64,000 nt of DNA from Bradyrhizobium diazoefficiens (GTDB lineage Bacteria > Pseudomonadota > Alphaproteobacteria > Rhizobiales > Xanthobacteraceae): positions 620,001 through 684,000 of the forward strand of contig NZ_JAENXS010000002.1 in assembly GCF_016612535.1 (NCBI RefSeq), given 5' to 3'. Of the stretch, positions 8,137-17,323 are shown piece by piece. Within the stretch, counting starts at the first letter, position 1. Every line of letters begins with the position of its first letter. The position numbers were made by a program, and so were the translations under genes. The notes below the pieces were generated by a model that saw only the letters and a program-made list of their open reading frames with translations, ran no database searches and was not told where the DNA came from.

Positions 8137-11100
8137 TCACTTCGCCGCCCGCACCTCGACATTGCCCGTGCCGGTGCGGCCATAACGCGAGGGATTGTAC
8201 ATGTCCTCGACATAGGCCTGCGGCAGCACGTATTTGCCGGGCGACACCACACGCACGACATAGGCCACTGTGAACACCGCCTTGGAATCCGAGGCACGGT
8301 CGACGGCCGCGGTGAAGCGGTCATCGCGGAACTCGGTATCCACCGGCTCCTGGCCGTCCTCGATCCAGTCCAGCGTGCCACTGTCGCCCGACGACACCAG
8401 TTTGGGATTGTCGATCTCCAGTCCCGCCGGCAGATAGTCGGACACCATGATGTGGCCGTATTCGGGCTTCGCCTCTGTAATCTTCAACACCACGGCGAAG
8501 CGATCGTTCTGCTTGACCTTGCTGATGTCGGCCGGCTTGCCGTCGAGCGTGAAGTAGTTGCGCTCGATCTTGAAGCCGTTCGACGCCGCCGGCTCCGGCG
8601 TCACCGGCGAACCCGACACCGAGATCACCGCCTGAACCGGCGCATCGCCGGTGTTGGTGATCTTCAGCGGCTTGCCGCTCAGCGTGTCCGCCTTGTAGCT
8701 GCGGTAGAGCGCGGTCTTGACCGGCTGGCCGTCGACATCGATCGACATATTCTCCTTCGCCAACGCCCGTGCCGCTAGCACCAGCCACGCATTCTCCTGC
8801 GTAGAGGTGTAGGGCGTGAGCCCGCGCGCGGTCTCGACCCGCAACACCGCTTGCGTCAGCGTCGCCTTCGGCGCGTTACCTTCGCTCGCGAGCGAGACGA
8901 GTGCTGCGGCATCGCGAAGCTGCGAGCCGTAGTCGGTGCGGCCGAACTCCAGCACCGGTTTTGGCGCAAGACTATCGAGCGCTGCGCCATAGACCCGTTC
9001 CGCGCGGTTACGGTCGCCGACCAGAGCCAGCGCCGCCGCGAGCTGAGATTTGGCGATCGGCGTCGCCAGGTTGTTCAGCTTGGTGTCGGCGAGATAGCGG
9101 AGATCGCCGATCGGCGCCGCGCCGTTACGTGCGAGCACGTAGAGGCCATAGGCAAGATCGCGGCCACCGTCCTTCTCCGGCTCGTTGCCGTTGACGACGG
9201 AGTTGCGGATGCGATCGAGTGCGGTCTTGAACAGGATATCCGGCACCACAAAGCCCTTTTCGCGGGCGCGGGTGAGGAAGTCGGTCACGTAGGCATCGAG
9301 CCAGGCATCGTCGCCGCCCGCCGACCACAGGCCGAACGAGCCGTTCGAGCCCTGGCGCGCCAAGAGCCGCTCGATGGCGTCGCGGATGCGCTGATCGACT
9401 TCGGTATCCATGGCGAGATGCGCCCCGGCCGCGAGGTCGTTGACATAGAGCAGCGGCATGGCACGGCTCGTGATCTGCTCCGAGCAGCCATAAGGATAGC
9501 GATCGAGCGCCTTGAGGATCGTCGCCGCATCGAGCGCGGTCGACAGGCTCGCCGAGACCGAGACGCTGCCGGTGCCCGGCACGAGGTCGGAGAACATGTC
9601 CGAGGTCAGCGTCAAGCTTTCGCCCTTCGCCAGCGTCCGGATCGAGCGCCGCGCCAGCACTTGCGTCGCCGCTTTCACGTCGAATGCATAGTGACGCGCC
9701 AGCGCAAGGCCATTCGGTCCCTTGATGTCGACGTCGAGCGTTGCCGGCCCCGCTGCGGTCGCATCGACCGCGAGCGCGAACGAATTGCGCTGCTTGGCGG
9801 CGAGGTTGACGGTGGTTGCGGGATTGCCGGTCATCTTCACCGGACCGCCCGTCTTGACGTTGATGACGTAGTCGCCGGCCTGGCCCTCGACATTGTCGAT
9901 CTCGAGGTTGACCGTGCCGTGGTCGCCATTGAGCAGGAAGCGCGGCAGGGTCGTGGTCAGGACCACGGGATCGCGGATTACGACATCGGTGTTGGCGCGG
10001 CCGAGTTTCGTGGCGGTCCACGCCACCGCCATGACGCGCGCCGTACCGGCGAACTCCGGAATGTCGAAGCTCACCTCGGCAATGCCGTCGGCGCCCACCG
10101 TGACGATGCCGGAATAGAGCGCGAGCGGCTTCTGCGCGGGCGGCGAGCCCTGGAGCTCGGCAGCGCCTGCGTCGCCGCCGGACTTGATCTGGCCGCGCGT
10201 GCCCGACATGCCGTCGATGAGCTGCCCATAGAGGTCGCGGATCTCCGCGCTCAGGCGGCGCTGGCCGAGATAGTAATCGTCCGGCGCCGGCGGCTGGTAA
10301 TTGGTGAGGTTGAGGATGCCGACATCGACCGCGGCAACGACAATTTTGGCGTCCTCGCCCGGATTGAGCCCGTCGAGCTTGACCGGGATCTTCAAGGTCG
10401 AGTTCGGCCGGATCAGCGCCGGCGGCGTCAGCTTGACCTGGAGCGTGCGGGCCTGCTTGTCGATGCCGAACCATTTCAGGCCGATCGCACGGCCGGGCAT
10501 GCGCTGGGCGGCCGCATCGAGCGGACGGCGCAGCGTCGCCACCACATAGGCGCCGGTGCCCCAGTCCCTGCCGACCGGGAGCTTTACCTGCGCGGTGCCT
10601 TCTTTGACGTCGATGGTCTGCGTCGTCAGCAGGCGGTCGCCGAGCACGTTGACGGTGAGCTTGCCGGCGGTGCGGACATTGACCGAGACCGTCATGGTAT
10701 CGCCGGAGGAATATTGCGGCTTGTCGATCGAGGTCTCCAGCAGGTCAGGCGTGTCGGCGCTGCCGTCGGAATACCAGCCGACGTCGAACTGCACCGAAGT
10801 CACCGGGCCGTCGGCGTCGTTCGATTTCACGTCGAGCCGGTAGCGGCCGGGCTGGGGCGCGAGCGAAATCCGCGAAGGCTTATCGGCGGCGATGGTGACG
10901 TCGCCGTCGGCGACGCGCGAAGTCGATTTGACCGGTTCGTACTCCCAGTAATTGTTCTGGCGATACCATTGATAGCGCGACTCCATCTTCAGGAGCTCGT
11001 AGCGCAGGCCATCGCGGGGAAGCGTCTTGCCCTCGGGCGAGACGAACACGATGTCGAACTCAGCCTTGTCGCCTTCCGCGAGGTTCTTGTCAGCGAATAG

Positions 11101-13341
11101 CGGCTTGATGCCGATCAGGGCGGTCGCGGGCGCGACCGGCAGCACCAGCTTGCGCTCGACGGCGCGCCCCCCCGTCTCGACCATGCGGACGAAGATCTGC
11201 GCCTCCTGCGGACGGGTCGAGGCCGGCTGCTTCTCCAGCGTCACCGGGAAAGTCGCAACACCATTGGCATCGGCCTCAGGCAGGTTCTCCAGCGGCGTAC
11301 GCTCGTTCGAGGTGGTCTGCTCGTCATCGACGCCGAACTGGTAGCCGGCAAAGCCAGGCCGCTCGGATGCGGGCGCGACCAGCAAATCGCCCTCGAGCTG
11401 GAGACCCGAGGCCGGCGCGCCATAGAGGAAATGGCCGTCCGCCTTAAGCTCCACAGGAGTGTTAGCTTTGATCAGCTTGTCCTTGGCGGATAAGTCGAAT
11501 TCGATCCGGTCGGGGACGTAGTCCTCGACCATGAAGGTGGTCTCGCCGACCGAGGAGCCCTTGGGATCGGTGAAGGCGCGCACCCGCCACGTCCCGGTCG
11601 GGACGGCGGAGTTGAGCGGCACGGCCAGCGTGCGACCGCCGGCGCCCTGGTCGGCGAGCTGAGCACGGCGGTATTCGACGCCGTCGGGGCGCTCGACCAC
11701 CAGGGTCAGCGGGCCGCCGGTGACGGCATTGCCCTGCCCGTCGCGCAACAGCGAGGTGAGATAGACGGTCTCGCTGGAGCGATAGACGCCGCGCTCGGCA
11801 TAGACGAAGGCGTCGGCACCAACAGGCATCGCCCGGCCCGCGACGCCGCGGTCGGACAGGTCGAAGGCGCCTGTTTTCAGGCTGAGGAAAGCGTAGTCGG
11901 CCTTTTCACCCGTGACCGTGAGCATCGCCGGCGACAAGCCGCCCTCGCCGCGCGCCAGCCCCGCCTCGAACAGCACATGGCCGGCATCATCGGTCTTGCG
12001 GGTCGCCAAAATCTCGTTGTTGCGGGCGACCAGCCGCACCTCGGCTTTGCCGACCGGATCGGTCGAGGCCAGCGAGTTGACGAAGACATGGATTCCGTCA
12101 TTGCCGGAATAAGCGCTTACGCCGAGATCGGAGACGATGAACCATTGGGTCGCGAGCTGGTAGTCGTCGTCGTTACCCGGGCCCTTGGCGGCCGCCGTCA
12201 TCACATAGATGCCGGGCTGGAGTTCGCCGAGCGCCTGGTCGACCGGGAATGCGGTGGTGACGTCCCGATTCAGCGTCATCGCGGTCGCAAGCTCGCCGGA
12301 CCAGACTTTGACGCCGCGCTCGCTGCCCAAATCGGTGAGCTGGTATTTCGACAGCGTCTTCTGGAAGTCACTGTCGACCACCGTGTTGATCAAATTGCGG
12401 TCGCCGATCCGGAACACGTTGACGGTAACCGCGGGCGTGTTGACGCTGACCACGGGAATGCCGCGCTGACCGGTGCGCGGCAGCACGTAAGCGCGGCTGG
12501 TGAAACGCACGAACGGCTTGCGGTCGCGGACGTAGACGTTGAACTCGGCCGATTTCGGCAGGCCCTCCTTCACGGTCGAGGGCAGGCCGGCGCGCAGATT
12601 GATGTTGTAGCGCTCGCCGTGCGTCAGCCCGTCGACGCAGAGCTGCTTGCCCTCGGCCGACAATGCCGGCTTGTCCTGGCCGGCAAGCGCGAGGTATGGC
12701 GCGAAGTCGGTGCGCTTGGCGAGCTCTTCCGAGAACTGGAAGCACGCGCGCGGACTGGCCGAGTCCGAGTCCACGGTATAGTCAAGCAGCCGGAAACCGT
12801 GCTCGTCGCGCAGCTTCTCATACTGGCCTCGGACGTCGGCGACCTCGCGCATGTCAAGCGACAGCCGCAACGCATCCAGCGCCGGACGCCACAGCTTGCG
12901 TTCGGCGAGCGACTTGCCGAGCACGGCGAGCGCGTCGGCCTCCTCGCCCGGATTGGCGGCGCGCTGGTAGGCGATGTAGGCGGCGGTGGAGGCGCGCTCC
13001 AGCAGGAAGGTCTGCTCGCTCGAGCTCTTCGGCGTGATCTGGAAGATGACCTTGGCGAGCCGCAGCCAGTTGCCGGCGTCCTCCGGCGCGGTCGCGGCGA
13101 TCTGGCCGAGAACCGAAAGCCCGGTGCGGAAATCATTGCGCCTGAAGGCGGCATCGGCGTCCGTGCGCAAGCTCGCTCCGGTCTTGGCGACCGGCCCCGC
13201 CTCGCCCTTGATCTGCGCCTCGAGCTTGATCGCGGAATCGGCGAGATCGTCGCGCCTGAAGGCCTTGTCCGCTCCTTGCGCGGCCGCAAGGCCGAACGCC
13301 AGCGTGGCGCAGAGTGTGACGGCGCGGATCAGACCGATCAT
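8137..13341 (-). CDS. Bacterial alpha-2-macroglobulin (YfhM-like), thioester type
   Basis: Periplasmic giant protein of 1734 residues, thought to trap proteases that breach the outer membrane and to work with PbpC in wall repair. A signal peptide (LCATLAFGLAAAQGADK) is present, but no lipobox cysteine is evident, unlike E. coli YfhM. Successive macroglobulin-like beta domains follow. The intact thioester motif lies in YPYGCSEQITSRAM (about residue 1290), followed by an alpha-alpha toroid with repeated helices and a receptor-binding-like C-terminal domain (KQNDRFAVVLKITE to the end). The stop is 9 bp upstream of the pbpC ATG, so the two form an operon. Confidence 0.93.
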   Translation of the reverse strand: MIGLIRAVTLCATLAFGLAAAQGADKAFRRDDLADSAIKLEAQIKGEAGPVAKTGASLRTDADAAFRRNDFRTGLSVLGQIAATAPEDAGNWLRLAKVIFQITPKSSSEQTFLLERASTAAYIAYQRAANPGEEADALAVLGKSLAERKLWRPALDALRLSLDMREVADVRGQYEKLRDEHGFRLLDYTVDSDSASPRACFQFSEELAKRTDFAPYLALAGQDKPALSAEGKQLCVDGLTHGERYNINLRAGLPSTVKEGLPKSAEFNVYVRDRKPFVRFTSRAYVLPRTGQRGIPVVSVNTPAVTVNVFRIGDRNLINTVVDSDFQKTLSKYQLTDLGSERGVKVWSGELATAMTLNRDVTTAFPVDQALGELQPGIYVMTAAAKGPGNDDDYQLATQWFIVSDLGVSAYSGNDGIHVFVNSLASTDPVGKAEVRLVARNNEILATRKTDDAGHVLFEAGLARGEGGLSPAMLTVTGEKADYAFLSLKTGAFDLSDRGVAGRAMPVGADAFVYAERGVYRSSETVYLTSLLRDGQGNAVTGGPLTLVVERPDGVEYRRAQLADQGAGGRTLAVPLNSAVPTGTWRVRAFTDPKGSSVGETTFMVEDYVPDRIEFDLSAKDKLIKANTPVELKADGHFLYGAPASGLQLEGDLLVAPASERPGFAGYQFGVDDEQTTSNERTPLENLPEADANGVATFPVTLEKQPASTRPQEAQIFVRMVETGGRAVERKLVLPVAPATALIGIKPLFADKNLAEGDKAEFDIVFVSPEGKTLPRDGLRYELLKMESRYQWYRQNNYWEYEPVKSTSRVADGDVTIAADKPSRISLAPQPGRYRLDVKSNDADGPVTSVQFDVGWYSDGSADTPDLLETSIDKPQYSSGDTMTVSVNVRTAGKLTVNVLGDRLLTTQTIDVKEGTAQVKLPVGRDWGTGAYVVATLRRPLDAAAQRMPGRAIGLKWFGIDKQARTLQVKLTPPALIRPNSTLKIPVKLDGLNPGEDAKIVVAAVDVGILNLTNYQPPAPDDYYLGQRRLSAEIRDLYGQLIDGMSGTRGQIKSGGDAGAAELQGSPPAQKPLALYSGIVTVGADGIAEVSFDIPEFAGTARVMAVAWTATKLGRANTDVVIRDPVVLTTTLPRFLLNGDHGTVNLEIDNVEGQAGDYVINVKTGGPVKMTGNPATTVNLAAKQRNSFALAVDATAAGPATLDVDIKGPNGLALARHYAFDVKAATQVLARRSIRTLAKGESLTLTSDMFSDLVPGTGSVSVSASLSTALDAATILKALDRYPYGCSEQITSRAMPLLYVNDLAAGAHLAMDTEVDQRIRDAIERLLARQGSNGSFGLWSAGGDDAWLDAYVTDFLTRAREKGFVVPDILFKTALDRIRNSVVNGNEPEKDGGRDLAYGLYVLARNGAAPIGDLRYLADTKLNNLATPIAKSQLAAALALVGDRNRAERVYGAALDSLAPKPVLEFGRTDYGSQLRDAAALVSLASEGNAPKATLTQAVLRVETARGLTPYTSTQENAWLVLAARALAKENMSIDVDGQPVKTALYRSYKADTLSGKPLKITNTGDAPVQAVISVSGSPVTPEPAASNGFKIERNYFTLDGKPADISKVKQNDRFAVVLKITEAKPEYGHIMVSDYLPAGLEIDNPKLVSSGDSGTLDWIEDGQEPVDTEFRDDRFTAAVDRASDSKAVFTVAYVVRVVSPGKYVLPQAYVEDMYNPSRYGRTGTGNVEVRAAK

Positions 13342-13743
13342 GACGGACTCCCGGAAATCGCGGACGAACGCCGCGGTGGCAATAAAGTGCGCGGAAAGGT
13401 GACGGACTCAAGGCGATGGAACCAGGATAGCAAAAACGTCGCATGCGCCATGGCAAGCCAAGCCCAGAGGAGACCGATCAAGATATCGCCGCGCACGCCG
13501 TCCTGTGGCGCAGCAATACCTGAAACAATCGACCGGCGGCCGTGTCCCGGAAGCTGGCCAGCGCCCCCGGCGATGTGAACCATCGTCCAGTACGCTGCCG
13601 CTCAACCCGGCACCCTGACACTCCGCTGTTCCGCTTTGTCGCGGCATTGAGGAAAACGGTTCGGTTCAGGCTTGGCGAAAGACCAGATTTTTCATATTGG
13701 CATGCTATATGAACAGCCGCCCCAAACGGAGGCGGCCCAGGAC
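13342..13743. other. Intergenic region before tRNA-Arg
   Basis: No convincing coding sequence on either strand. It must hold the promoters for the minus-strand macroglobulin gene and the plus-strand tRNA. The 13.33-13.58 kb minus-strand frame shows no signal peptide or motif and looks like chance. Confidence 0.4.
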
Positions 13744-13820
13744 GGTCCCGTAGCTCAACTGGATAGAGCATCAGATTTCTACTCTGAGGGTTGCAGGTTC
13801 GATTCCTGCCGGGATCGCCA
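13744..13820 (+). tRNA. tRNA-Arg (anticodon TCT)
   Basis: A 77-nt cloverleaf: acceptor GGTCCCG pairs with CGGGATC (one G-U), the D arm is GCTC/GAGC, and the anticodon stem TCAGA/TCTGA encloses the loop TTTCTAC with anticodon TCT. The T arm reads GCAGG-TTCGATT-CCTGC. The terminal CCA is encoded. It reads AGA codons, rare in this genome type. Confidence 0.97.
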
Positions 13821-13993
13821 AGCCTCAGGTCTTTATCGACGGATGCCAGCGTTCATCGTCAGCGCGCGACACGTCGCCCCATTGCAAACCGTCGTCTTTC
13901 ACGAAGGCGTGGGTCGGCTTGCGCCGGGCTTTGAACCGGGCGGATGCGCCCTATCTATGCGGCGGGCAAGCTTGCGCCCCATAGGGACTGCCG

Positions 13994-14227
13994 ATGCCGC
14001 TATCCGAGTGGACGAGAATGGGTATCGCCTGTGCGGTGGCGATCGTCGCGATGTCGTTTCTGGCGCTCGATGCAGTCGTGGACGTCAACTCCAGCGTGAT
14101 CGCGAAGCGCATCGACGTAGCGCAGGCGTCCATTGTGGATGCCGCAACGAACCAGCATCAACTCGCTTCCGCCGTTCAGGCATGGGTGCATCGGGGCCAT
14201 CAGAAGCAGCCGTCGACGATTGAATGA
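13994..14227 (+). CDS. Small hypothetical membrane or exported protein
   Basis: 77 residues with one hydrophobic segment (GIACAVAIVAMSFLALDAV, about residues 10-28) that could be a signal anchor, followed by a polar helix-prone tail. An AGGGA sequence sits eight bases before the ATG, which supports this start. It converges on the PLP-enzyme gene. I do not recognise the family. Confidence 0.45.
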   Translation: MPLSEWTRMGIACAVAIVAMSFLALDAVVDVNSSVIAKRIDVAQASIVDAATNQHQLASAVQAWVHRGHQKQPSTIE

Positions 14228-14270
14228 TCTGGACCGGCGATATCGGCGGGCATCAAAAATCTGCCGAGAG

Positions 14271-15554
14271 TCACGAATTATGCCGACATTGATTCGACGT
14301 CCACCATTCGGCAATCGCCGCTGCAAGACCATTCCATAGCTCAGTCGGCAAATCCGGGACCGCGACCCGGACGCTGTAGCGGTCCGTGGTCGCGTCGTGA
14401 AACCACTCGGTCGCGGCAAAATCGAAACCGAAACTGCCGGCGTGGCGGATGGGATATCCCTTTCGGCTCAGATCGCGGCTCATGGCTTCTGCGGCTTGCC
14501 GCGCGCTGGCCTCATCGAGGGGACGGCTGGCCTGCAGGGTGACATAGAGGCCATGGGTGAAGTGTAGTTCTGCCGCGAGCGAAGCGAGTTCGCGCGCAAA
14601 AAGCCGGGCCGCATGGCGGCCGTTGCGCAGGATGGCGGCGACGCGCCGCTTCGTGAATGCCCAATAGGCTTCGCTGCCTCCAAAGGGCGGAAAGTGGGCG
14701 GGAAGCGCCGCGCCACCCAGGAGCCGCACCGCGTCGCGGGTCTCGGCGGCAAGACGCTCGACCATCGAGCTGCTTGCCTCGACGCCCTGCCCGCTCCATC
14801 CGACGAAAACCGCAGAGCCGAGCCTTCCATATTCCGCGCCGAGCGAATCCAGCTTGTTATGGCTTCGCACCATCACGACCGGAAGTTTGCATCGCTGCGC
14901 CCAGCGCAGGACACGCCGGATACGTCCCGATCGGCCGGCGAAGCATGTCGTGTCGAAGACGAGCAGGTCGAGCGCCGAACCGTCGTAGTTCAGGACCGCC
15001 TCGAAGGCGCGGGCAGCGACGCAAGAATCCAGCAGCAAAATTCGCGGCATGCCAGCCGGAGCAAACGCATCAGACAGCGGCACGCTCAGGGTCAGGAGGC
15101 GCAGGTTTGGGACAAAGCGTCCGATCAGTTCCAGCGTCTCACCGTAAGAGCCCGGCAGCACCAGAATGTCGCTCTTGGCGAGCACCGGTGCGGAAGCCAG
15201 CAGCAGGGTCGAGATCGCGGCCATGCCGGAGGCGGTATAGATTGTCTCGCTGACGCAACCCTGCGCGAGTTCATAGAATGAAGGTCCGCTGACATCGAGA
15301 TCTGCGCGCTGATAGTCGTAACTGAATACGAATGGACCGCTTCTTGGAGAGGCCGATGCCGACCACGCCGTCTCCGTCGCCTTCCAGTCATGCAGGGCGT
15401 GCTCCGCACGCAGCATTGCGGTGAGCTGGAATTTCGCCTTGATGACCTCATCCACGGATCGCGGACGAGGCAGGCGAACCGGGTTCTTCAGGCAATCGTT
15501 CAGCAGCCCGATTTCCCCGTGCTTGCGCTCCAGATAGGCGTCAACGGTCTCCAT
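14271..15554 (-). CDS. Orphan fold-type I PLP-dependent enzyme
   Basis: 427 residues resembling the Cys/Met metabolism or aminotransferase superfamily. ETIYTASGMAAIST (about residues 105-118) matches the phosphate-binding turn, LLVFDTTCFAG the cofactor Asp region, and VMVRSHNKLDSLGAEYGRLG (about 233-252) offers the Schiff-base lysine. The usual SxTKY-GHSD motif of MetC/MetB enzymes is absent, so the substrate is unknown. The C-terminal domain (TLQASRPLDEASARQAAEAM) looks like the small domain of these enzymes. It stands alone between tRNA-Arg and a DUF2171 gene, without pathway neighbours. Confidence 0.7.
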   Translation of the reverse strand: METVDAYLERKHGEIGLLNDCLKNPVRLPRPRSVDEVIKAKFQLTAMLRAEHALHDWKATETAWSASASPRSGPFVFSYDYQRADLDVSGPSFYELAQGCVSETIYTASGMAAISTLLLASAPVLAKSDILVLPGSYGETLELIGRFVPNLRLLTLSVPLSDAFAPAGMPRILLLDSCVAARAFEAVLNYDGSALDLLVFDTTCFAGRSGRIRRVLRWAQRCKLPVVMVRSHNKLDSLGAEYGRLGSAVFVGWSGQGVEASSSMVERLAAETRDAVRLLGGAALPAHFPPFGGSEAYWAFTKRRVAAILRNGRHAARLFARELASLAAELHFTHGLYVTLQASRPLDEASARQAAEAMSRDLSRKGYPIRHAGSFGFDFAATEWFHDATTDRYSVRVAVPDLPTELWNGLAAAIAEWWTSNQCRHNS

Positions 15555-15689
15555 GCGCGTCGCGGTGCAACGATCGGAAAGCTGTCATCGTCCTTCAACG
15601 TCTGGGACGTGCCGGAGGTCCAAATGTCTGCTGGCGCGCGTTGCAACGAAGCTGCGTCTGCATCGTTGATGCTCCACAAGGAGGACAGC

Positions 15690-15917
15690 ATGTCCGAAAT
15701 CAGGGAACACATGAAAATCATCGGCAAGGACGGCGTGCATGTCGGTACCGTCGACCGCGTCGAGGGACATCGCATCAAGCTGACCCGGAAGGACAGTCCG
15801 GAAGGTCATAAGGACCATCATCACTACATCGACAGGAAATATGTCGGCGCCGTCGAGGGCGACATCGTCAAGCTTTCGATGAATGCCGATGCCGTGCCAA
15901 AGACGGAAGCTGCCTGA
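15690..15917 (+). CDS. DUF2171 family protein (PRC-barrel-like)
   Basis: A 75-residue cytoplasmic protein. GKDGVHVGTVDRVEGHRIKL and a following KDHHHYIDRKYV stretch are typical of DUF2171, small proteins often grouped with stress-response genes in rhizobia. A strong AAGGAGGA precedes the ATG by five bases. It is divergent from the PLP-enzyme gene. No enzymatic function is suggested by the sequence. Confidence 0.8.
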   Translation: MSEIREHMKIIGKDGVHVGTVDRVEGHRIKLTRKDSPEGHKDHHHYIDRKYVGAVEGDIVKLSMNADAVPKTEAA

Positions 15918-15954
15918 TGCAGGAGCCCCCTTCGAGGGCGATTTGTTTGTTCAC

Positions 15955-16033
15955 GATCCGACTCCGCTTCGTTCCCCGAGAGCGAATCGAGATGCGAAAA
16001 TCGGCATCCGGGTGATTCTTAATCTAACGTTTC
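15955..16033 (+). repeat. Dispersed repeat, copy 1 of 3
   Basis: Shares with two copies near 44.0 and 44.3 kb the core ATCCGACTCC, TTCGTTCCCC, GAGCGAATCG and, about 56 bp downstream of TTCGTTC, CTAACG. It lies in the 340-bp gap between the DUF2171 gene and a minus-strand small gene; nothing else in that gap resembles a gene apart from a hairpin at 16225-16257. Confidence 0.6.
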
Positions 16034-16224
16034 GACGATTAATCAGATCAAGCGCCGAACGGCACCAGTGCAGGCGGCAACCGATAAGCAGCGGCAAGCC
16101 GCGTAGCTGCGGCGAGCGGCGGCACGGCAAAATGCGCATCGGCGTGGAACGACATCAGGACCCGCACGTTGGATGCAGCGAAACAGAGTGGTGCCGATCA
16201 ACCAGCCCCGGTCGGCTTTGAAGG

Positions 16225-16257
16225 GCCCCGTGCTCATCCCCCGAGCACGGGGCTTTC
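16225..16257 (+). terminator. Strong hairpin, probable intrinsic terminator
   Basis: GCCCCGTGCTC pairs perfectly with GAGCACGGGGC (11 bp), followed on the plus strand by TTTCTC. It abuts the stop of the minus-strand gene at 16258. The short T-run makes the direction uncertain; it could end the DUF2171 transcript or serve both strands. Confidence 0.6.
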
Positions 16258-16461
16258 TCATGACCGGTGACAAAGCCCGAACGGGCCGGCTTTTCTATCC
16301 GACGAAGATTCGCCTCTGCGCTCGTCGTCGCGACGATCGCGCGCGAGTTGATGCCAGGCCAGGGCCAGTTCGATGAGTCGCTGCCGGTCAGAGCCTTCGG
16401 ACGCCGCAGCACGTTTCATCGCCGCCTCGGCTTCATGCTGAGGGTCGTACTTGGTACACAT
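16258..16461 (-). CDS. Small conserved-type hypothetical protein
   Basis: 67 residues. The segment EAEAAMKRAAASEGSDRQRL followed by IELALAWHQLARDRR is an amphipathic helix pattern seen in a family of short Bradyrhizobium proteins (from memory, not checked). The ATG at 16461 is chosen because upstream residues look random. Function unknown. Confidence 0.5.
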   Translation of the reverse strand: MCTKYDPQHEAEAAMKRAAASEGSDRQRLIELALAWHQLARDRRDDERRGESSSDRKAGPFGLCHRS

Positions 16462-16838
16462 GAAGCCAACACTAGCGGGACGATCTGGACAAGTGCGTGG
16501 CAATTTCGTCCGTATGATTGCGGAGGACGAAAGGCGCACTGGTGCGCCCGCGCCAGCACGATGTTACCGACGCGAATTCCACCTGCGAGCAGGGCCGTGC
16601 GAGCTCGCATTTTTGCGGCGATTCGCGTCCAACGTGCCAAGACCGGCGCAACCACTCGATCACGCCAGAATTCGTATTGTCCTAATTATACGGCCCCCAC
16701 GATCGTTCTGAGCGCCGCACGCATAAAGCGCTGAGGCCGGGGTGCATTCCGTCGGATATGTGAATTGCATCACAGCCGAATTCTGCCGCGTTCGCTAAAC
16801 AGGGCCTCACGCGCCGCGAGAAACGCGACATAGGATGG
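16462..16838. other. Intergenic region, nothing recognised
   Basis: Several overlapping open frames exist but none has a convincing start, motif or consistent codon pattern. Promoters for both flanking genes are expected here. Confidence 0.4.
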
Positions 16839-17021
16839 ATGGCTGTTCCCCTCATGACACAGAAGGCCGAAGCCGCAGCACGCGCCGACGTGGCGGCGTC
16901 ATCGCACAAGACCGATACGCTCGGCCTCGCCTTTCTCGCCTCGATCATCCTGGTGATGGCGGTTTGGATCGGCGGCCTGGTTTGGGCCGCAATGGCGTTC
17001 CTGGAATGGCTCGTCTCCTAG
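16839..17021 (+). CDS. Small single-pass membrane protein
   Basis: 60 residues: an Ala-rich polar N-terminus, then one transmembrane segment from TLGLAFLASIILVMAVWIGG to the C-terminus. AGGA lies just before the ATG at 16839. No known family recognised. Confidence 0.5.
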   Translation: MAVPLMTQKAEAAARADVAASSHKTDTLGLAFLASIILVMAVWIGGLVWAAMAFLEWLVS

Positions 17022-17042
17022 CGCGCAACGTGATCGCACGCG

Positions 17043-17135
17043 CTAGAACAGATAGTGCGCCAGCTGCACCGCCTTGATACTTCCGCAAACGATCATGGCC
17101 CAAAGTGCCAAGCTGATCTGGATCGCATCCAGCAT
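17043..17135 (-). CDS. 30-residue membrane microprotein
   Basis: Product begins MLDAIQISLALWAMIVCGSI and ends AHYLF, mostly one hydrophobic helix. An AGGGGA site stands eight bases before the ATG at 17135. The site and the hydrophobic composition argue for a real microprotein, but no homologue is known to me. Confidence 0.45.
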   Translation of the reverse strand: MLDAIQISLALWAMIVCGSIKAVQLAHYLF

Positions 17136-17323
17136 GTTCCGGTCCCCTGCGACTCACGTGTCTTTTTTCTTTGATCAAGGCGTGTTGCGGCGGGGAGCGC
17201 CAGCGAAAAGTTGAGGCAGTTGTTGTGCGTCGCCGCAACGATGTCGCGTCGCTACTCGCGCACCAACGCAAATGAAGCGGGCACTTGGCCCGCCTCATTC
17301 ATGTTGGATTGCGCTTTGGTGAT

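Noticed and set aside
8851..11100. Long plus-strand open frame of 749 codons opposite the macroglobulin gene
   Set aside because: It is antisense to a clear gene, rich in Arg, Asp and His as expected for a GC-rich shadow frame, and has no motif or ribosome site.
11977..13578. Plus-strand frame of 533 codons
   Set aside because: Shadow of the macroglobulin N-terminal half; no domain and composition typical of antisense frames.
13338..13583. Minus-strand 81-codon frame upstream of the macroglobulin gene
   Set aside because: No start context, signal or domain.
13672..14223. Plus-strand frame of 183 codons
   Set aside because: It reads through tRNA-Arg and has no motif.
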